64,000 nt of DNA from Gelatoporia subvermispora B (GCA_000320605.2 KB445809.1:1-64000), one strand, 5' to 3'. Positions 32,389 to 45,031 are shown, numbered from the stretch's first letter. Numbers and translations: made by a program. Notes: generated from the letters alone by a model not told the origin.

Positions 32389-34362
32389 ATGTCAGTAGCA
32401 CCTGGTGTGCTAGAGAAGTTCTCCTTACCCCCTTTGGATGATACTGTATGCCTCTACATTTTGACCAAGCTGGAGAATTGTTTCGGATCTCAATTTAAAC
32501 TAGATCGGTGCCATGTTAATTGGCGTGCTGTATGCGACCCGCCAAATTTGCGACCAGCTCACTAACACTAGTGTGTATCGCACACACCAGAATCTCTGCA
32601 GCGTACGTGATACGTATTTGGTGCTGTGTTGACAGTCCCAAGCGTGCTCACTCCCTTCCCAGGCTTTGGGGCATTAGCTGCGCACAGACGTATCATTATT
32701 GCACTGCAAGTCATATTTGACTTCGACTTCAATCTATGTGCCTCACGCCCTCGCATAGCGCTACAGTGATACATGGCTTCTTCGAACGATTGTAAGCCTT
32801 GGAGTTCATCGCTGTTGTCATTGTTTTCTCAAGATAACTCATAAGGTCCTCACGTCTTTGTATGTTCCTGCTTTCGCTCGTGGATGAGTCTATGTTCAAG
32901 CAATACGAATACTACTAGCCTTCTTGATACAGCTCATCAGGGTCTCGTATCGCACGCTATATATACTTACCTAATCACTTGGTATAGCAATCCTTTGGGC
33001 TTGCTCCGCATCGTGTGGTCAGTGTTTCGTTGTCTAACTTTGTGTCTCATTATGAACTGACTCAACCTTCTATTAGGAGTCTTGAGGTAGCTAATTCTTT
33101 TGATACTGATCGAAAGCAGTATAACCGTGGTGGATTTAGGCCCAGGTTCTCGTTACCGTTCGTTCCCTCGGTTAATATGCGTATATTGCGCTGATGCTGT
33201 AAACAAGGCTGTCAACGTCTTGATTGTTGAAATGTGAGCGTACGTGCGCGCCCACTATACAGGTTAACTCACCTGGTGAATCAGGTTCTACACCTGGAGA
33301 GTCTGGCATTGTACGTGACCCCGTGAGTGACAAGTAGAGATATTTATCGAATACGCAGTGGGAGGCCAATCCATTCTGCGAGTGTCACCCCTGGTGAGGG
33401 TCACTTGAGAGATTCAGGCTTCAAGAACTCATGGGCATGTGTCGGTCACTTTGACTCTCGTAGGCTGTTCTGTCTCTGGCGTCGTTCGCGGCAGAAATCC
33501 GTGAGCAACATTTCCAGTCTATGATCAGCTCCCCACTCATTGCATTCAGTTTTCCGCTCCAAGATGTGTGGCACATGGATTGTGATTATGTATAATGACT
33601 TACGGTTTGTGCAGGAGATCGTGTGGCTCAATTTTTGAGATCAGCAAGCTTCTTGTGAGTTGTCATTCATCCAACTTCCGAGTTTCAAGGCCTTAATCGC
33701 GTAACGGTAGGATTACGCTTATATCTTAGGCGCCTTTGGCGTGGCCGACATTGTGGCCATCACCGTTCCAACCATCTATTTGCTATACAGCTCCAGGAGT
33801 GTTTTCACGGCGTAAGTCGTGCCACAAATGCACAACTTATTTGATAACGTCTTCAAAAGGACAAATAATATCATCCAACGCTTGATAGTCTTCAGTATTA
33901 CCACAGGACTGGCCACCTCGTAAGCAGCACATTGCGTGCGACCACGAGTCAACTCAGTATAATCTTAGTGTCTGCTCTATTATGAGCCTTGTAACGGTGA
34001 CGTAGCTTATCCTGGCAGATAACCTTGGCTTTGCTCACAATGACCTCTGTACAGACGATCGCATTGCCCCGAACCCTTATTTTTGCTGCCCTTTATATCC
34101 TTCTATCGAAACGTGAGTCTAGGGGTCTGATCATCGTAAGTCAACTCATCTTGATCTAAATCTGGCAGTGGCTACGAATTCACTCTTGATGACGTATGGT
34201 TGTTCTGCGTATTCACGCGAGGACGATACTGACCTTTATAGGCTCAATATGCGTGAGGGGATTCGAGCTGCTCTACCAAACACAGTAGCAATAGGAAGTC
34301 TCCGCTTTGCACCTGCTACCACCGAAGTAGTCTATCATCTCAGGGAAGAGAACGCCGAATAG
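32389..34362 (+). CDS. DUF6534-type multi-pass membrane protein
   Basis: The first exon, 32389-32445, reads MSVAPGVLEKFSLPPLDDT and ends at a GT donor. Next come AMLIGVL, LWGISCAQTYHYCTA (about 32660-32710), SLLDTAHQGLVSHAIYTYLI and WYSNPLGLLRIVW (about 32918-33010), and a helix with LGAFGVADIVAITVPTIYLL (about 33728-33790). RTNNIIQRLIVFSITTGL and LPRTLIFAALYILLSK follow, and the tail LNMREGIRAALPNTVAIG ends at the stop at 34362. The order matches the whole DUF6534 fold. It is closest to the copy at 36965, about 4.6 kb downstream in the same orientation, so the pair is a tandem duplication. Some internal introns were not resolved. Confidence 0.72.
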
Positions 34363-36964
34363 ACTCACATGCCCTTAGCAGGTCGCCGGTTCACGACGGA
34401 TTGTGAGGTACAGCAGTACTTGTGCGGCATCGGGTGTCGTAGTAAGCGTTCTCAGACAATATCAGACGATGTATACTGATAGCTCACTGACATTAGCGGC
34501 AGCATGATCTACCTGAGCAAAGTGGGACTGTATCTGGCGTGTCATCGACGCCGAGTGCAACAGACAGAGAATGCATGGTCTAGGGGAAGTGGGTATGTGT
34601 GGGATGTGTGCAGTGTATGCGGACCCTTGATAAGACTATGTGACCAATTGTGCTGTTCTTTGGGTTAGGCCTACCGCAAACGATGTGATGGACACGCTAT
34701 GCTCCTATTCCTATGCCTCGTACGGCTTGAGTCTAGCATCCAGCCCAATGCAGATAGACATAGCTATAGGCAAAGTTGACGTCGGAATCCAGGATGGCGA
34801 AGTGCGCAGATACGAACAGGTGCCGAGGGTTGGAGGACATGCTCGTTATGGGTATAGGAGGTATAGAACAAGACTGGGACGTCGCAATGTCTTCTGCAGG
34901 CCATAAAATCATTGATGGACACCCAAGATCGGTGAAATGGTCTCAAGGCGCCGCTTAAACCAGTGCTCCTCAACGGAGAAGCGCCCCAGACCCCTCAGGC
35001 AAACGCAGACACTCAGAACAACCTCAGACGCTTTCCTGATGAGCTGCGCAAATCGCATTTCTGGTGTGTGTCATCAGAGCGAGACTCGCACAGCAATCAG
35101 CACAGTCTTTCCTCACGACATCAATAATGCGCAGCATCGCTCCAGTGCCGTCAAGGACTTCTCGAAGATCAATCTCAGGTGCTGTATGCGCTGCCTCTGT
35201 GCCCTGGAACTAATGCTAATGCGATAGTTCCAATATGAAGCTGCATGTTGAACACGGCAGATATAAGTACGGAACCCAACTCGGAGTCGCAGCAACTATT
35301 GTGGTCCATCTCATAGCGTCCGGCGAGGGCTGAGTCCGAAATATATGAACTCCAAGACTGGTACCACCTGACTGGAATTACACATGTATTCCACAATGTA
35401 CATAATATCGGGTCAAAGTAGATCACATTCAGGCAGCCATGTAGCACCGTTTTGTTATCTCAGCGATGTTACTGATCAAGTAGGATGGCCAGCACGGCAA
35501 TTGATTGCCAGCTCTTCTACATCATGATCAAAGTCGACGCCACATTGCAGAACTGAACGGTATCTCTTGTGACAAGAGGGTTGGAAGCAGCAATGCAGAG
35601 GCGGGTAGCATTGTGCTCGTGACGAAGGAGTGATAGCGCCAAGGTTACGGTGATCATGAAGCTAGCGTCAAGGCTGTTGCATAGTCGGCATTCTCAGCGC
35701 TCCGCACTCGATGGGTCAGATGGCCGTCAATCATCTCCGCTGCTCTTTTAGATGTTATCATTCCGTTTTCAAGCAGATGGAGATGATTCAAACCGACTTC
35801 ATTGTCCAGTAAGCTCACGGACACCTCATTTCATGCGTCTATGCAGACTTGCGAGCGATTCATTGGTCAGACTGTGCAGAACCTACTGCGCGACACTGGG
35901 TAACCATGATTGCATCCCTCTAGCAATTTTCTCCCAATAGCAGAGGCATAGACTACCTCTGTTCACAAAATTCGATTGCTCATACTTGTATTTGGGTTTG
36001 CAACTTATATGTTTGAGACTTTCAGACTTCCGGATCCCCTACAGCGTCTGAGAATTGAGTGGCTTTTCAGTCACTATGAATATGACACAGCGCACCGTAT
36101 CTACCACATCCGCCTATAGTCTTGAGACAGGCCACGGAGGTGTGAGACATTGGTGCAGTTTCGAATCATACATACAAGTGAGTCGCTATCCTTGTAACTC
36201 TAGCGAAAGAACGCCTCAGACAGCGTATAGAGCCTGCAGAGTAAAATTGTTGACATCGGCCTGCGCTGGTCATGCTATAACTCTTCACATTTATCTGAAT
36301 GATCGTATATCAATGCGTAGCACCGGTGTCATGTTGTACGCAACTCAGAAAGAGTAGAATGAGCTGCCTAAGCGAAGGGCTGACCTCCCGGAGCACTGTT
36401 ATCGTTGTACGTGCTTTTACTATTCTATCAATGGATGACCAACTGTATGAATTGCCATGCCCAGTATCAAATTGCACGGTGATGCCTCAAGCTATGTTCC
36501 CAGCCTATTCGCCTCCGGATGATTGATTGAGTCGCGTGCAAGCACTCCTCCATGGTGAGATTTACTCGACATGCCAACTGTCAGCGAAGCCGACACGAAT
36601 TTGACGGGGCGGAGTGATAACCGTCATGAGAAATACTCATCCCAGATGTAGTCCAGTGCAGAACTGACAAATATATCCTCAGATTTGGTGAATGCTTAAT
36701 AACAGTCTGATCGCGCATACGTGTAGATCATCTCTGTTCCAAGCTTGTGAATTGATCTTTACATTTCACATGCAATGCTTCATGCCCTCCGGATCAGGTA
36801 TCTTGATGGATCGATCGGAGGGCTGCCGATGTCACATGTGGATTGCAAAAACCTGGTCGTGTCAATGATGGTTGCCCATAGCATGCAATATAAGAGCCTC
36901 CTCTCCATCTGTCGTGAACAGAATACCCTTTCGACAACACTCTTTCTAAGATCTCGTAGCTACA
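34363..36964. other. No supported gene between two tandem DUF6534 genes
   Basis: Short frames only, for example 34640-34906, 34937-35227 and 36055-36357 on the plus strand, without family motifs. No repeat longer than a few tens of bases was noticed by eye. Confidence 0.45.
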
Positions 36965-38914
36965 ATGTCTATAGCGCCTGGAGCGCTTGAGAGGCTCAAT
37001 GTACCCTCTCTCGACAATACCGTACGTCTTCATTCTGTTCACCGAAACTATCAGGAATAATTCGGACTCGCGCCTAACTAGATGGGTGCAATGCTGATTG
37101 GTGTATTGTAAGTGGCGCGAAACATTGCCGATCTATTTACTCACATTATTTACACAAGAGTGTCTACGGCGTATGTCCCTCACTGTCATGGTTATATCTG
37201 TGGATTCATTGTTATGGTCTCTGTTCAGCCTATGGGGCACCACTTGCGCGCAGGCATATCACTATTATACCGCAAGTATCGGTGTGTCTTGACCTTGACA
37301 TGCCCTCTAATGCTCCGATACAGCACTACAGCGATGCACAGCTTCTGCAGATGTTGGTGCGTGTCATGTTGACGGGATTGTGCCCCCTTTTGCTAACCCG
37401 TTTAATAGGTTTTCACCTCCATGTAGGCCCTAGACTCTTCATAATGATCATGCAGTCTCCCGCTGAATGTAGCGCGCGTCACTAGCCTTCTAGATACTAT
37501 TCATCAAGTCCTTATATCACACACCATCTACACTTATCTAATCACTTGGTACAATAACCCTCTGAACTTGCTTCACATCGTTTGGTGAGTACATCTCGCC
37601 TCTATTTATGACAGATGCTGATCAAATAAGGAGCATTAAGGTACCATTCTCTTAGCCTTATCATTGTCTAAGGGAAACTAAACGTCTGTTGCCTGTGAAG
37701 GTGCAGATTCTGGTCACTGTGCGTTTTTCCAGATTTTCGGTAGTGCCACATGTTAACACGTAAATTATTTTATGGGCAAGGCTATCAATGTTCTGATCAT
37801 CGAGGGGTAAGTGTTCTGATAATGGTTCTCCAAGAAAGTCGATTCATCTGCCGGACCAGCTTTCTGATATGGAGGATCTGGTGTTGTATGTCCTCACGCG
37901 TTGATCACTATACGCGGCTCACATATTGTACAGTGGGTGGCCAGTCGCTTTTGCGAGTCTCACCTTTGATGAGATTCACATACCCATGGTTTATATCGAA
38001 AATTGACCGCCAAACTACGCATTTGCAGGCAATTCTATCACTTGCATCGTTCGCAACGGAAATCCGTGAGGGAATGTCTCTGAGCGTCTCAACGAGTTAC
38101 TCATGTCTCCTAGTTTTCTACTCCAAAACGTGCGCGACTTCAAATATCACTGTATTCAGTGTTTCACAATTGGTTCAGGCAAGCCTGTGACTCGTTCCTT
38201 GAGGTTGACGGTGTCCTCGTGGGTTGCACCCCATCTACCTCATATGACCTGTGTACTGAATTGAGGCAGGTTTATGCGTATGCCTTAGGTGCCGCAGCTG
38301 TGGCCTCTCACGTCGCAATCACTACTTCGCTCCTTTTCCTGTTGTTCACCTCTAGGGACTGTCTGCCGACGTAAGTGGCGCTACGAATGGGCACATTGCA
38401 CGATAATGATCTTTCGAAGCACAAACCATATCATCCAGCGTTTGATTGTCTTCAACATCACCACCGGACTGCCCTCATCGTAAGCAGCATTGCATGTGAT
38501 CGTAACTTGACTTAGTATTATTAGACTTTGCGCAATTCTGAGTCTCGTGATGGTAGGGCACACTCTCCAGGTGAAAGAATGCGCATCTACTCACAAGCTT
38601 GTACCTTTAGATAATTGTGTATCCAACCACACTACTCTATGCTGTCTTTTATCTCCTGCTATCAAAGTGTGAGAACGGAGAATAATTGCCTGTTCTTCCC
38701 GAGGGGTGCTGACTTAAACGCTCGTCGCTCGGACAGTGGTCACAAACTCATTCTTGATGATGTATGTCCATCCGAGGCTGTCGCTGGGACACACTGACCC
38801 AGTATCAGATTGAACATTCGCGCGAGAATGCGAAATGCGCTACCACGCACGGTCATGCTGGGAAGTCTTTGCTTTGGACCCGTTTTGACCGACGTAAGCC
38901 CATCGGCTTCGTGA
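36965..38914 (+). CDS. DUF6534-type multi-pass membrane protein
   Basis: ATG 36965 starts MSIAPGALERLNVPSLDNT, then a GT-AG intron, MGAMLIGVL, and LWGTTCAQAYHYYTA after a further intron. SLLDTIHQVLISHTIYTYLI with WYNNPLNLLHIVW follows at about 37480-37575. YALGAAAVASHVAITTSLLF and LFTSRDCLPT end at a GTAAGT donor (about 38278-38370). Then come STNHIIQRLIVFNITTGL, VYPTTLLYAVFYLLLSK, and the tail LNIRARMRNALPRTVMLG to a stop at 38914. The helices and loop signatures are complete and the exons resemble those of 32389. The region 37600-37830 was not fully resolved. Predicted integral membrane protein of unknown function. Confidence 0.72.
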
Positions 38915-39727
38915 CGAGAATTCGAAGTTAACACATTAGACGTCAACAGACCGCCGACGCACCAGCTGCCAAAAGGCACAATGGTGCTGATGCAAGGTCG
39001 AGTGCCTCTCTGAATGTCAGTGTTCGAAAAGTATGCACGAGGAAATTGCTGAAGAGCGCGGCAGAGAAACCACCAGTTTGGGTCTTACGTGCCTAAAGTC
39101 CTGCGTGGGACCGAACAAGTGCGACTGTATCTGTGTATCGAAGGGAGTTGTGCCCTATACGAGACATAATACAACGGACTTCGTCGGACACGGTGCTCTC
39201 TGTTGAGTTGGTTTGACCTGTTTTGATATGATTTTATAATGCATAATTGCATTGTGGCAGCAGTTAGGTATGTCCGATTGAGCCGAGTTTGCTTCAAGGC
39301 TGAGCGCAGCTATGCTGAGCAGTGAGAAATTCTATGCGTCCGTGTTCGAAGTAATTACATACTGACGAGTTCAGTATCACTACCACTGTCTATCACGGAC
39401 CGAGTTTCGGTCTGTGATGTGGCATTATCTCAAGATTGCAGTGAATTTTGGGGGAATAAGGGTCGGAAATTCTGAAATAAAGTCAGCTTTAGAACAATCA
39501 ATGACAATGGTCGGTCAACCGATCTTCGCGAGTGATATGTTTGGCGGAGACCTTCCATTTTCGGTTGGTCGCCTGAAGACTTTGTCGACTGCCTTTTGCG
39601 GAAAACCTACAAAGCTCTCGCCACCAACACCGACGTCGACGCCGACAAAACTCTGCGAGGTCCGCCTGACACATATCACAGACGAACTTTCTGATCTCAA
39701 AGTATTCGCTCTATAGCTCTGAGCAGG
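38915..39727. other. Intergenic region upstream of the bL31m gene
   Basis: Open frames at 39414-39716 (plus) and 39515-39763 (minus) overlap on opposite strands and show no family motif; they probably reflect base composition. The last 200-300 bases should contain the bL31m promoter. Confidence 0.45.
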
Positions 39728-40246
39728 ATGATTCTCTCGTCTGCCCTCGCGAGCACGTCTCACTCAGTCGCTCGCCCGCTTACCACCGCTCACCGTCTCA
39801 TCCCGCAAACACACTCGCAACTGCAATCGCTGTCTTCATCCCAGACGCGAGCACGGAGCACATCTGCGGACCACGCGCCACATCCATACGGGCGGACGCA
39901 TATCTGGAAGCACCGTCCACGCACGCTGCCCGCTCCGTGCGTGCCGCACTTCCCGCAGCGTATCGTGCGCTCGGACGGCGCGACCATCATCCACTATGGC
40001 ACATCCCCGCGCTCCTCGCTCCGTCTCACTCGTGACACGAGCAGCAATCCCCTCTGGAACGTTGGCGGCCAGGCGGGCTCTGCGGAGGAAGAGGACGCTG
40101 TCACGGGTCGTCTAGGTCGTTTCAGGAGGAGGTTCGAGGGCCTCGGCGAGGGCGATGGTATCGACTGGACCAGCGAGGCGGCAGGAGAGAGTATGGAGAA
40201 TGTACAGCAGATGGTCGAGGGCAAGGGCAAGGGCAAATCAAGCTGA
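39728..40246 (+). CDS. MRPL36: Mitochondrial large-subunit ribosomal protein bL31m
   Basis: A single exon of 172 residues. The N-terminal 45 residues are rich in Ser, Arg, Thr and Gln with few acids, as expected for a mitochondrial presequence. The core PHFPQRIVRSDGATIIHYGT followed by SPRSSLRLTRDTSSNPLWN matches the conserved region of fungal bL31m proteins, and the acidic, glycine-rich C-terminus resembles their variable tail. It acts in the mitochondrial ribosome. Length is close to the yeast protein. It opens a block of well-kept genes after the decayed middle of the window. Confidence 0.75.
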   Translation: MILSSALASTSHSVARPLTTAHRLIPQTHSQLQSLSSSQTRARSTSADHAPHPYGRTHIWKHRPRTLPAPCVPHFPQRIVRSDGATIIHYGTSPRSSLRLTRDTSSNPLWNVGGQAGSAEEEDAVTGRLGRFRRRFEGLGEGDGIDWTSEAAGESMENVQQMVEGKGKGKSS

Positions 40247-40753
40247 GGCTGTACGCCTTCTGGTCGCCACCCAGGACCTGACTCGTTAACTGGGCCAGAG
40301 GTATGTCCATTGCATTTTCGGATGCTTTGTTACGCTAATGCGCGATACCTGCTAGGTTATCGGTCTTATAACTACTCAAGACCACGCTCGCACCTTGTCA
40401 TGTCATCCATACATGTATTCAGACTCTGACACCTTGCATCCTACCGCTAGCCCATTCAAGCTCGGTGACGGGTGCTGTTGACTGGCTACAAATATTGGCT
40501 GTGTACGGAAAAATGTTGTCTGCATGGTACATGTACTGCGTTGCAGCATCAAAGACCATCTAAATCTCGCTTCTTACGGGTCTTGTTTGATGGCCTCATG
40601 TTTGCGGCTCAAAGCTAGAAGCCGGATGCAGCGATAACTATGGTGAGTTCAATGCCTACATTGCCCAAACCTGGGAGCGCCACCTTCTCTATCAGAGGCC
40701 ATCAAGACGCTCTGATGTGCAGCAGAATAGCACGCTGAAGGACACGTACTGCC
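40247..40753. other. Intergenic region
   Basis: No coding segment recognised. It contains the 3' end of the bL31m transcript and presumably the promoter of the SET-MYND gene. Confidence 0.5.
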
Positions 40754-42297
40754 GTGGTGAAGCACAGCTCTCGTACCACCATGTCCAGACTTCCTCCTGC
40801 AAGTCCACCTTCACAATCAACGGAGCAGTCCAGCTGCACAGGATGCTCAAGGAAGAGAGCTGAATGCACAGCCAAATTCAAAGTCTGTTCTGTGTGCAAA
40901 CGGGCCTGCTACTGCGTACGCACTGCTCGTCATGTCAATATTCCTCCTTGACTCTGAGTATTCCTGCAGAGCGAGGCGTGTCAGCGGAGACACTGGAAGG
41001 TTCACAAGGCAGTGTGCAAGCCACCCCATCCAGACTCATGGCACGACAGCCTCTCCTCCCTGGGTCACCCCGCTGCACATATCGAACTTATCAAGGCCTT
41101 CCGCGGCACCTCAGCCGTGCAACCCACTGGGCTCCGCTTCCTCACACTCCCGCTTCCGCCGCGCGACCCACAGGGGACCACAGAGTGCATCTTCACGGAC
41201 GGTATGAAAAAGGCCATCCTCGCGCAGCCCGGCTTCCCCGTGCGCGTCCTACGTCCACGGATCCCCGCATGTCGTATCGCGCTTGCCCCAGGCGCGGGGC
41301 TCGGCATGTTTGCGACGCGACCCCTCCGCATGCTCGAGCTCATCCACGCAGAGCGCCCGCTGCTCCTTGCGCCCGTCCCGGAGGGAGAGCCAGACGCGGT
41401 CACGACGGGTGAGTACGAGGAGTGGCTTGCGAAGGCGTTGGATCGTATGCTCCCCTACCAGGCGGACGCGTACCGCGCGCTCGCAAATGCAAAGGGGGAC
41501 GCCGCCCCGCCCCTCACGGGGATCCTGCAGACGAACGGCTGGAGCACGCGCGCTGAGCTGTACGAGATCGCAGAGCATCTCCCCTTGGACGTCGCTGCCG
41601 TCGGCACGGTGGCCTCACGAGTGAATCACAGGTACGCGTGCCCGTCACGTCGCACCCCAGTGCTCGAACCATTATTGCTCACTCCTGGCTCGCCCCGCCC
41701 AGCTGTGCGCCGAATGCAACGCTGCTGTTCCGGACAGGGTCGCTCTCGATGCCGCTCATAGCGACCCGCGCGATCGCGGCGGGCGAGCAGATCACCGTGT
41801 CATACATCGACATCTTCGTCCCCGCAGTGCAACGCCAACAGCAGCTCGCTAAGTACAGCTTCCCGTGCGCGTGCGTTGCCTGCATGGACAGTGCTGCCTC
41901 AGACGCACGACGTGCGTGGATTCAGCGGGAGAGGCGCTTCACCGACAAGGCGCTTTTCGAGCGGTGGACTACCGACCTGTCCCTCCCTGATCGGCACCTC
42001 ATTGACCCGCTGTGTGACCTTCTACAGCTCATCGCGGACGAAGGCGCATTTGGGTTCGAGCTCGTATCACACATCCTGAGCCGGCTCGCACGGGTCTGGT
42101 CTGCGCTTGGTCATGAGCAGCTAACGATAATGTCGACAGCTTTGTACCTCGACGTGCTATCCGCACAGTGGGGCGAGCAGGAGACGCAGCTAGAGAGGCT
42201 CGTAATTGAGGTCGTCTGGATTGCATGTTACTGGAAGAGGCGGATTCGGCAGCAGCTGTCAGAGCTGCGACGCAAGCCTTCTAGTCCAGAAGAGTAG
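40754..42297 (+). CDS. SET and MYND domain protein (SMYD-like lysine methyltransferase)
   Basis: Three exons, 40754-40915, 40970-41631 and 41703-42297, give about 472 residues with phase kept at both introns (54 and 71 nt). The MYND zinc finger is split by the first intron: CTGCSRKRAECTAKFKVCSVC then CYC | SEACQRRHWKVHKAVC. The SET domain has APGAGLGMFATRPL, then ELIHAERPLLLAP, then SRVNH | SCAPNATLLF over the second intron, and GEQITVSYIDIF with the terminal tyrosine. The post-SET cysteines are FPCACVAC. All landmarks for S-adenosylmethionine binding and lysine transfer are present. Translation could also start at the second Met (40781). Related loci lie at 26559 (broken), 47532 (broken) and 62496 (intact), with intron positions conserved. 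Confidence 0.87.
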
Positions 42298-42439
42298 AAT
42301 TGCGGAGCTTTGAACGTCTTGTTTGTGAAACGGCGGGCTGAAACAATATCTAGTGCATTATTGCATGAGCAATAACAAGTTGTGCGTTCATTAAGTGATG
42401 CAAGGGACATCTATACCACACGCTGCGCATAGTGCACAT

Positions 42440-43563
42440 CTATACCAGTCGTTTTGGCGGCTCTTCCTTCTTCATCTCAGCCACCTCGGGCTTCGCCTCT
42501 TCCTTCTTGGCCGAGACCAACTCAGCGGCAGCAGCACCAATCTCCTTGACTTCCTCAACCGCCTTCTGCGCCATCGCCTCAGTGGCCTTACCCGCGTCCA
42601 CTGCCGCATGCACGACCGCCTCACCAGCTTTCGACGCTGCCTGCTTCGCCTCTTGCACCGCTTCACTCGTCTTCTCCCGCACCTCCGCCAAGCGGGTGCC
42701 CTCCTGCTCGCCTTCACGCACGCCCAGCGCCGCGCGAAGCTTCAGGCCCGTCGCCTCCTCCGCCCGGCCGAGGCCCTGCGCAATGGACCCGCGGAGGCCG
42801 TCTCGCGCGCCGCCGAACGCCTCTTGCACGCGTGCCCACGTCATCGCGGAGTGCGCGTTCGCGGTCGCGTGCGCCTCAGCGAGGCGCGGCGCGTGTGCAT
42901 CCTCAAGGGCGGAGAGGTACTGGCGCACGTTCGACGCAGTGTGTGGGAGGAAGTGCGCAAATGCGAGCGTGAGCAGGAGCGGGGGCAGCGAGGCGCGGAG
43001 GAGGATGTTGCGGTTCCGCGCGAGGATGGAGCCGGTGAGCCCGGCGACGCCAACGTAGAGCAGGCCCGGGGTGAGCGGTTCGTCCGATGCGACGAGCGAC
43101 TTGATGCGGTCTGGAGAAGGGGTGTGAATTAGGAAAGGGAAGGAGGAGGAGGGACTCACGCTCAACAGCCTGTTCTACACCGATCCAGCGCGAGACGACG
43201 CCCTGCACCCGCGCTTGTGCGTCATTGACAGTGGCTGTCACTGCGCGGCGTGCAACACCGATCTCGGCTTCGAAAGGAAGAGGTGTCTCGACGAGGATGA
43301 GCTCGGGCTCGGGGACGGGGTAGATCGGGAGCTGTACGGCGTTCGGTCAATGTGTCGGTTGGCGGCAGGAGACATAGTAGAATTTGATATGAGTGGTATT
43401 CAAGAACGTGGATGCGTAGAGTGGACATCGGTAAACGGTTAGAGACAGCTACAAACGGTAGGGGAGGAGTACGCACCTTGTCCCTCGACTCGTGCGCCGC
43501 AAGAGCGGCGGCGGGGATGCTCGCGAGCAATGCTCTACGAGTCTGTGTATTATGGCTGTACAT
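42440..43563 (-). CDS. MIC27: MICOS complex subunit of the apolipoprotein O family (Mic26/Mic27-like)
   Basis: Three exons on the minus strand, 43563-43477, 43331-43160 and 43110-42440, give about 309 residues with phase kept. The N-terminus MYSHNTQTRRALLASIPAA is followed by LPIYPVPEPELILVETPLPF and EIGVARRAVTATVNDAQARV, then DEPLTPGLLYVGVAGLTGS with ILARNRNILLR, FLPHTASNVRQYL, and a long Ala/Glu/Lys-rich C-terminal coiled region. This is the apolipoprotein O layout: two short membrane segments around LLYVGVAGLTG and LPPLLLTLAFAHF. Such proteins shape inner-membrane cristae junctions. Mic26 and Mic27 cannot be separated with certainty from sequence alone. The gene converges on the SET-MYND gene, only about 140 bp away. 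Confidence 0.85.
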
Positions 43564-43996
43564 CAAAACATCATTTAAGCATCTCCTTCAACATGTACTC
43601 ACAGTGAGTGCTCGAAACATGAGCTTTTCGCGACAAACGATGGGGGAAATCGAGGTGAGGAGACTCGACCCGGCTCGCACCGTCGACGCTCTCGGCCGCA
43701 AGCGCCCATAATCCAGCACGTGCTGGAACCCAAATTGGAAGATCTCCACCAACATACGCCGTCATGCACTGGGCTCGAGTTGGGGTCATCAAGTCGTGCG
43801 ATCATCCATTCGTGAGTCCGTAAAACATGCAAGAAGTATTACAACAGCTACTCCTACACTAATGTACAACACCACCCGGGAACTGAGACGAAAGCGACGT
43901 GCACAACACAGGGACACCCCACAACTCACCCCCAACGACCCATACAACAAAGCACAGCTAACCGGTCCCCTGCATCAGTGACGTTACTATCCGATG
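43564..43996. other. Intergenic region between two minus-strand genes
   Basis: About 430 bp with no supported coding segment; presumably the promoter of the MICOS gene and the 3' end of the membrane-protein gene. Confidence 0.5.
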
Positions 43997-45031
43997 TCAT
44001 GATTCAGACGTCGACACCGACTGCAAGACTTCCTGGGCATGCGCCACACCCAAGGGAACTTGCGCGATCCCGAACTCGACGCTAGGCAGAGAGCCCGGGT
44101 CGGGCACCTCTGGACTCGGCATCGCAATGAGCACCGCGACACGCATGCTCGCGCTTCCGGAGAGAGATGAATCTGTAGTCGAGCTTGGGGACTGCGAGGA
44201 CACTGCCGGTCTTGGCGATGCTGATGATGACGATGCGGCTGGGGCGGACAAAGATGGTATGGTCTGTGGCGGATGTGGATAGCTGACGGGTTGCAGCTCA
44301 ACCGGCGGTGCGCTCTCCTGGGGCTGGGGCGGTAGTGCCCGGTACCACCCCATCGGGATGCGTATCCGGGATCTCCACGACCTGCGCGGTGCGGGCGTGC
44401 GCGTTGCTTGTGCTGGCCGCACTTGTGCCATCACGGGTGCTATCAGCGTTGCAGATACAGGCTGGACCGCAGACGTTCCGATCAGTGAAACCCTGCTTCA
44501 TTCGAGGAGAAGTGGAGGCACGACGCACCATCATCCGGGACCACTCCCCGCCTTGCCATATCCGCATCTCCCTCTCCTTCATCTTCTCCTTCTCGTCCCG
44601 CTCCTCCTCCAGCATCATTTTGGTGTCGATCCACACATCAGAGAGCACGGGTTTTGGCTGCGTCGCAGCGATGACCGCGGGTGGGGGGATGTAGGTGCCG
44701 TTGGCGATCGCCTCAGCGATAGCGGCACGCGCACGGCGGCGTATAACATATGACCGGAGGATGATTGCAGCGGATACGGATAGCAGTAGCAGCAGTGTCG
44801 CGAGGAATGTGTATACTGTTTGCGGGTGCGCAGCCGGAACATATCAAACGAATCACGACGCCACATGCGAAATGGACGCCACGATCAGTGTCAGCCGCAT
44901 GAAAATGCAGAGCGCTACGTACGATAGAGGGATGCCGACGACGTCAGCGCGGGCGCTGCCGGGTCGAAGTTGTCATTGCCGTTCGTCGCAGAGGACGATG
45001 GCGAGGAGCTCGTTGACGAAATTGTCGGCAT
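43997..45031 (-). CDS. Single-pass membrane protein, conserved in basidiomycetes, function unknown
   Basis: Three exons, 45031-44923, 44815-44529 and 44461-43997, splice in phase (introns of 107 and 67 nt) into about 286 residues. The N-terminus is Ser/Thr-rich (MPTISSTSSSPSSS). One strong membrane helix, LYTFLATLLLLLSVSAAIIL, is followed by the basic stop-transfer RSYVIRRRARA, then NGTYIPPP and a charged helix DTKMMLEEERDEKEKMKERE. The C-terminal half is Pro/Ser-rich with a conserved-looking end, MRVAVLIAMPSPEVPDPG followed by VEFGIAQVPLG. The first exon has no signal peptide, so an N-out/C-in anchor is likely. I recognise the C-terminal AMPSP ... FGIA motif from basidiomycete hypothetical proteins but know no function. 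Confidence 0.75.

Noticed and set aside
39414..39763. Overlapping open frames on both strands before bL31m
   Set aside because: They mirror each other, have no motif and fit a composition effect near a promoter.
41065..41578. Long antisense frames over the SET-MYND gene
   Set aside because: They are shadows of GC-rich coding sequence on the plus strand, which has full domain support.
42395..43132. Plus-strand frame of 245 residues opposite the MICOS gene
   Set aside because: Its composition is the mirror of the Ala/Glu/Lys-rich minus-strand coiled region; the minus-strand protein has clear family motifs and phased introns.
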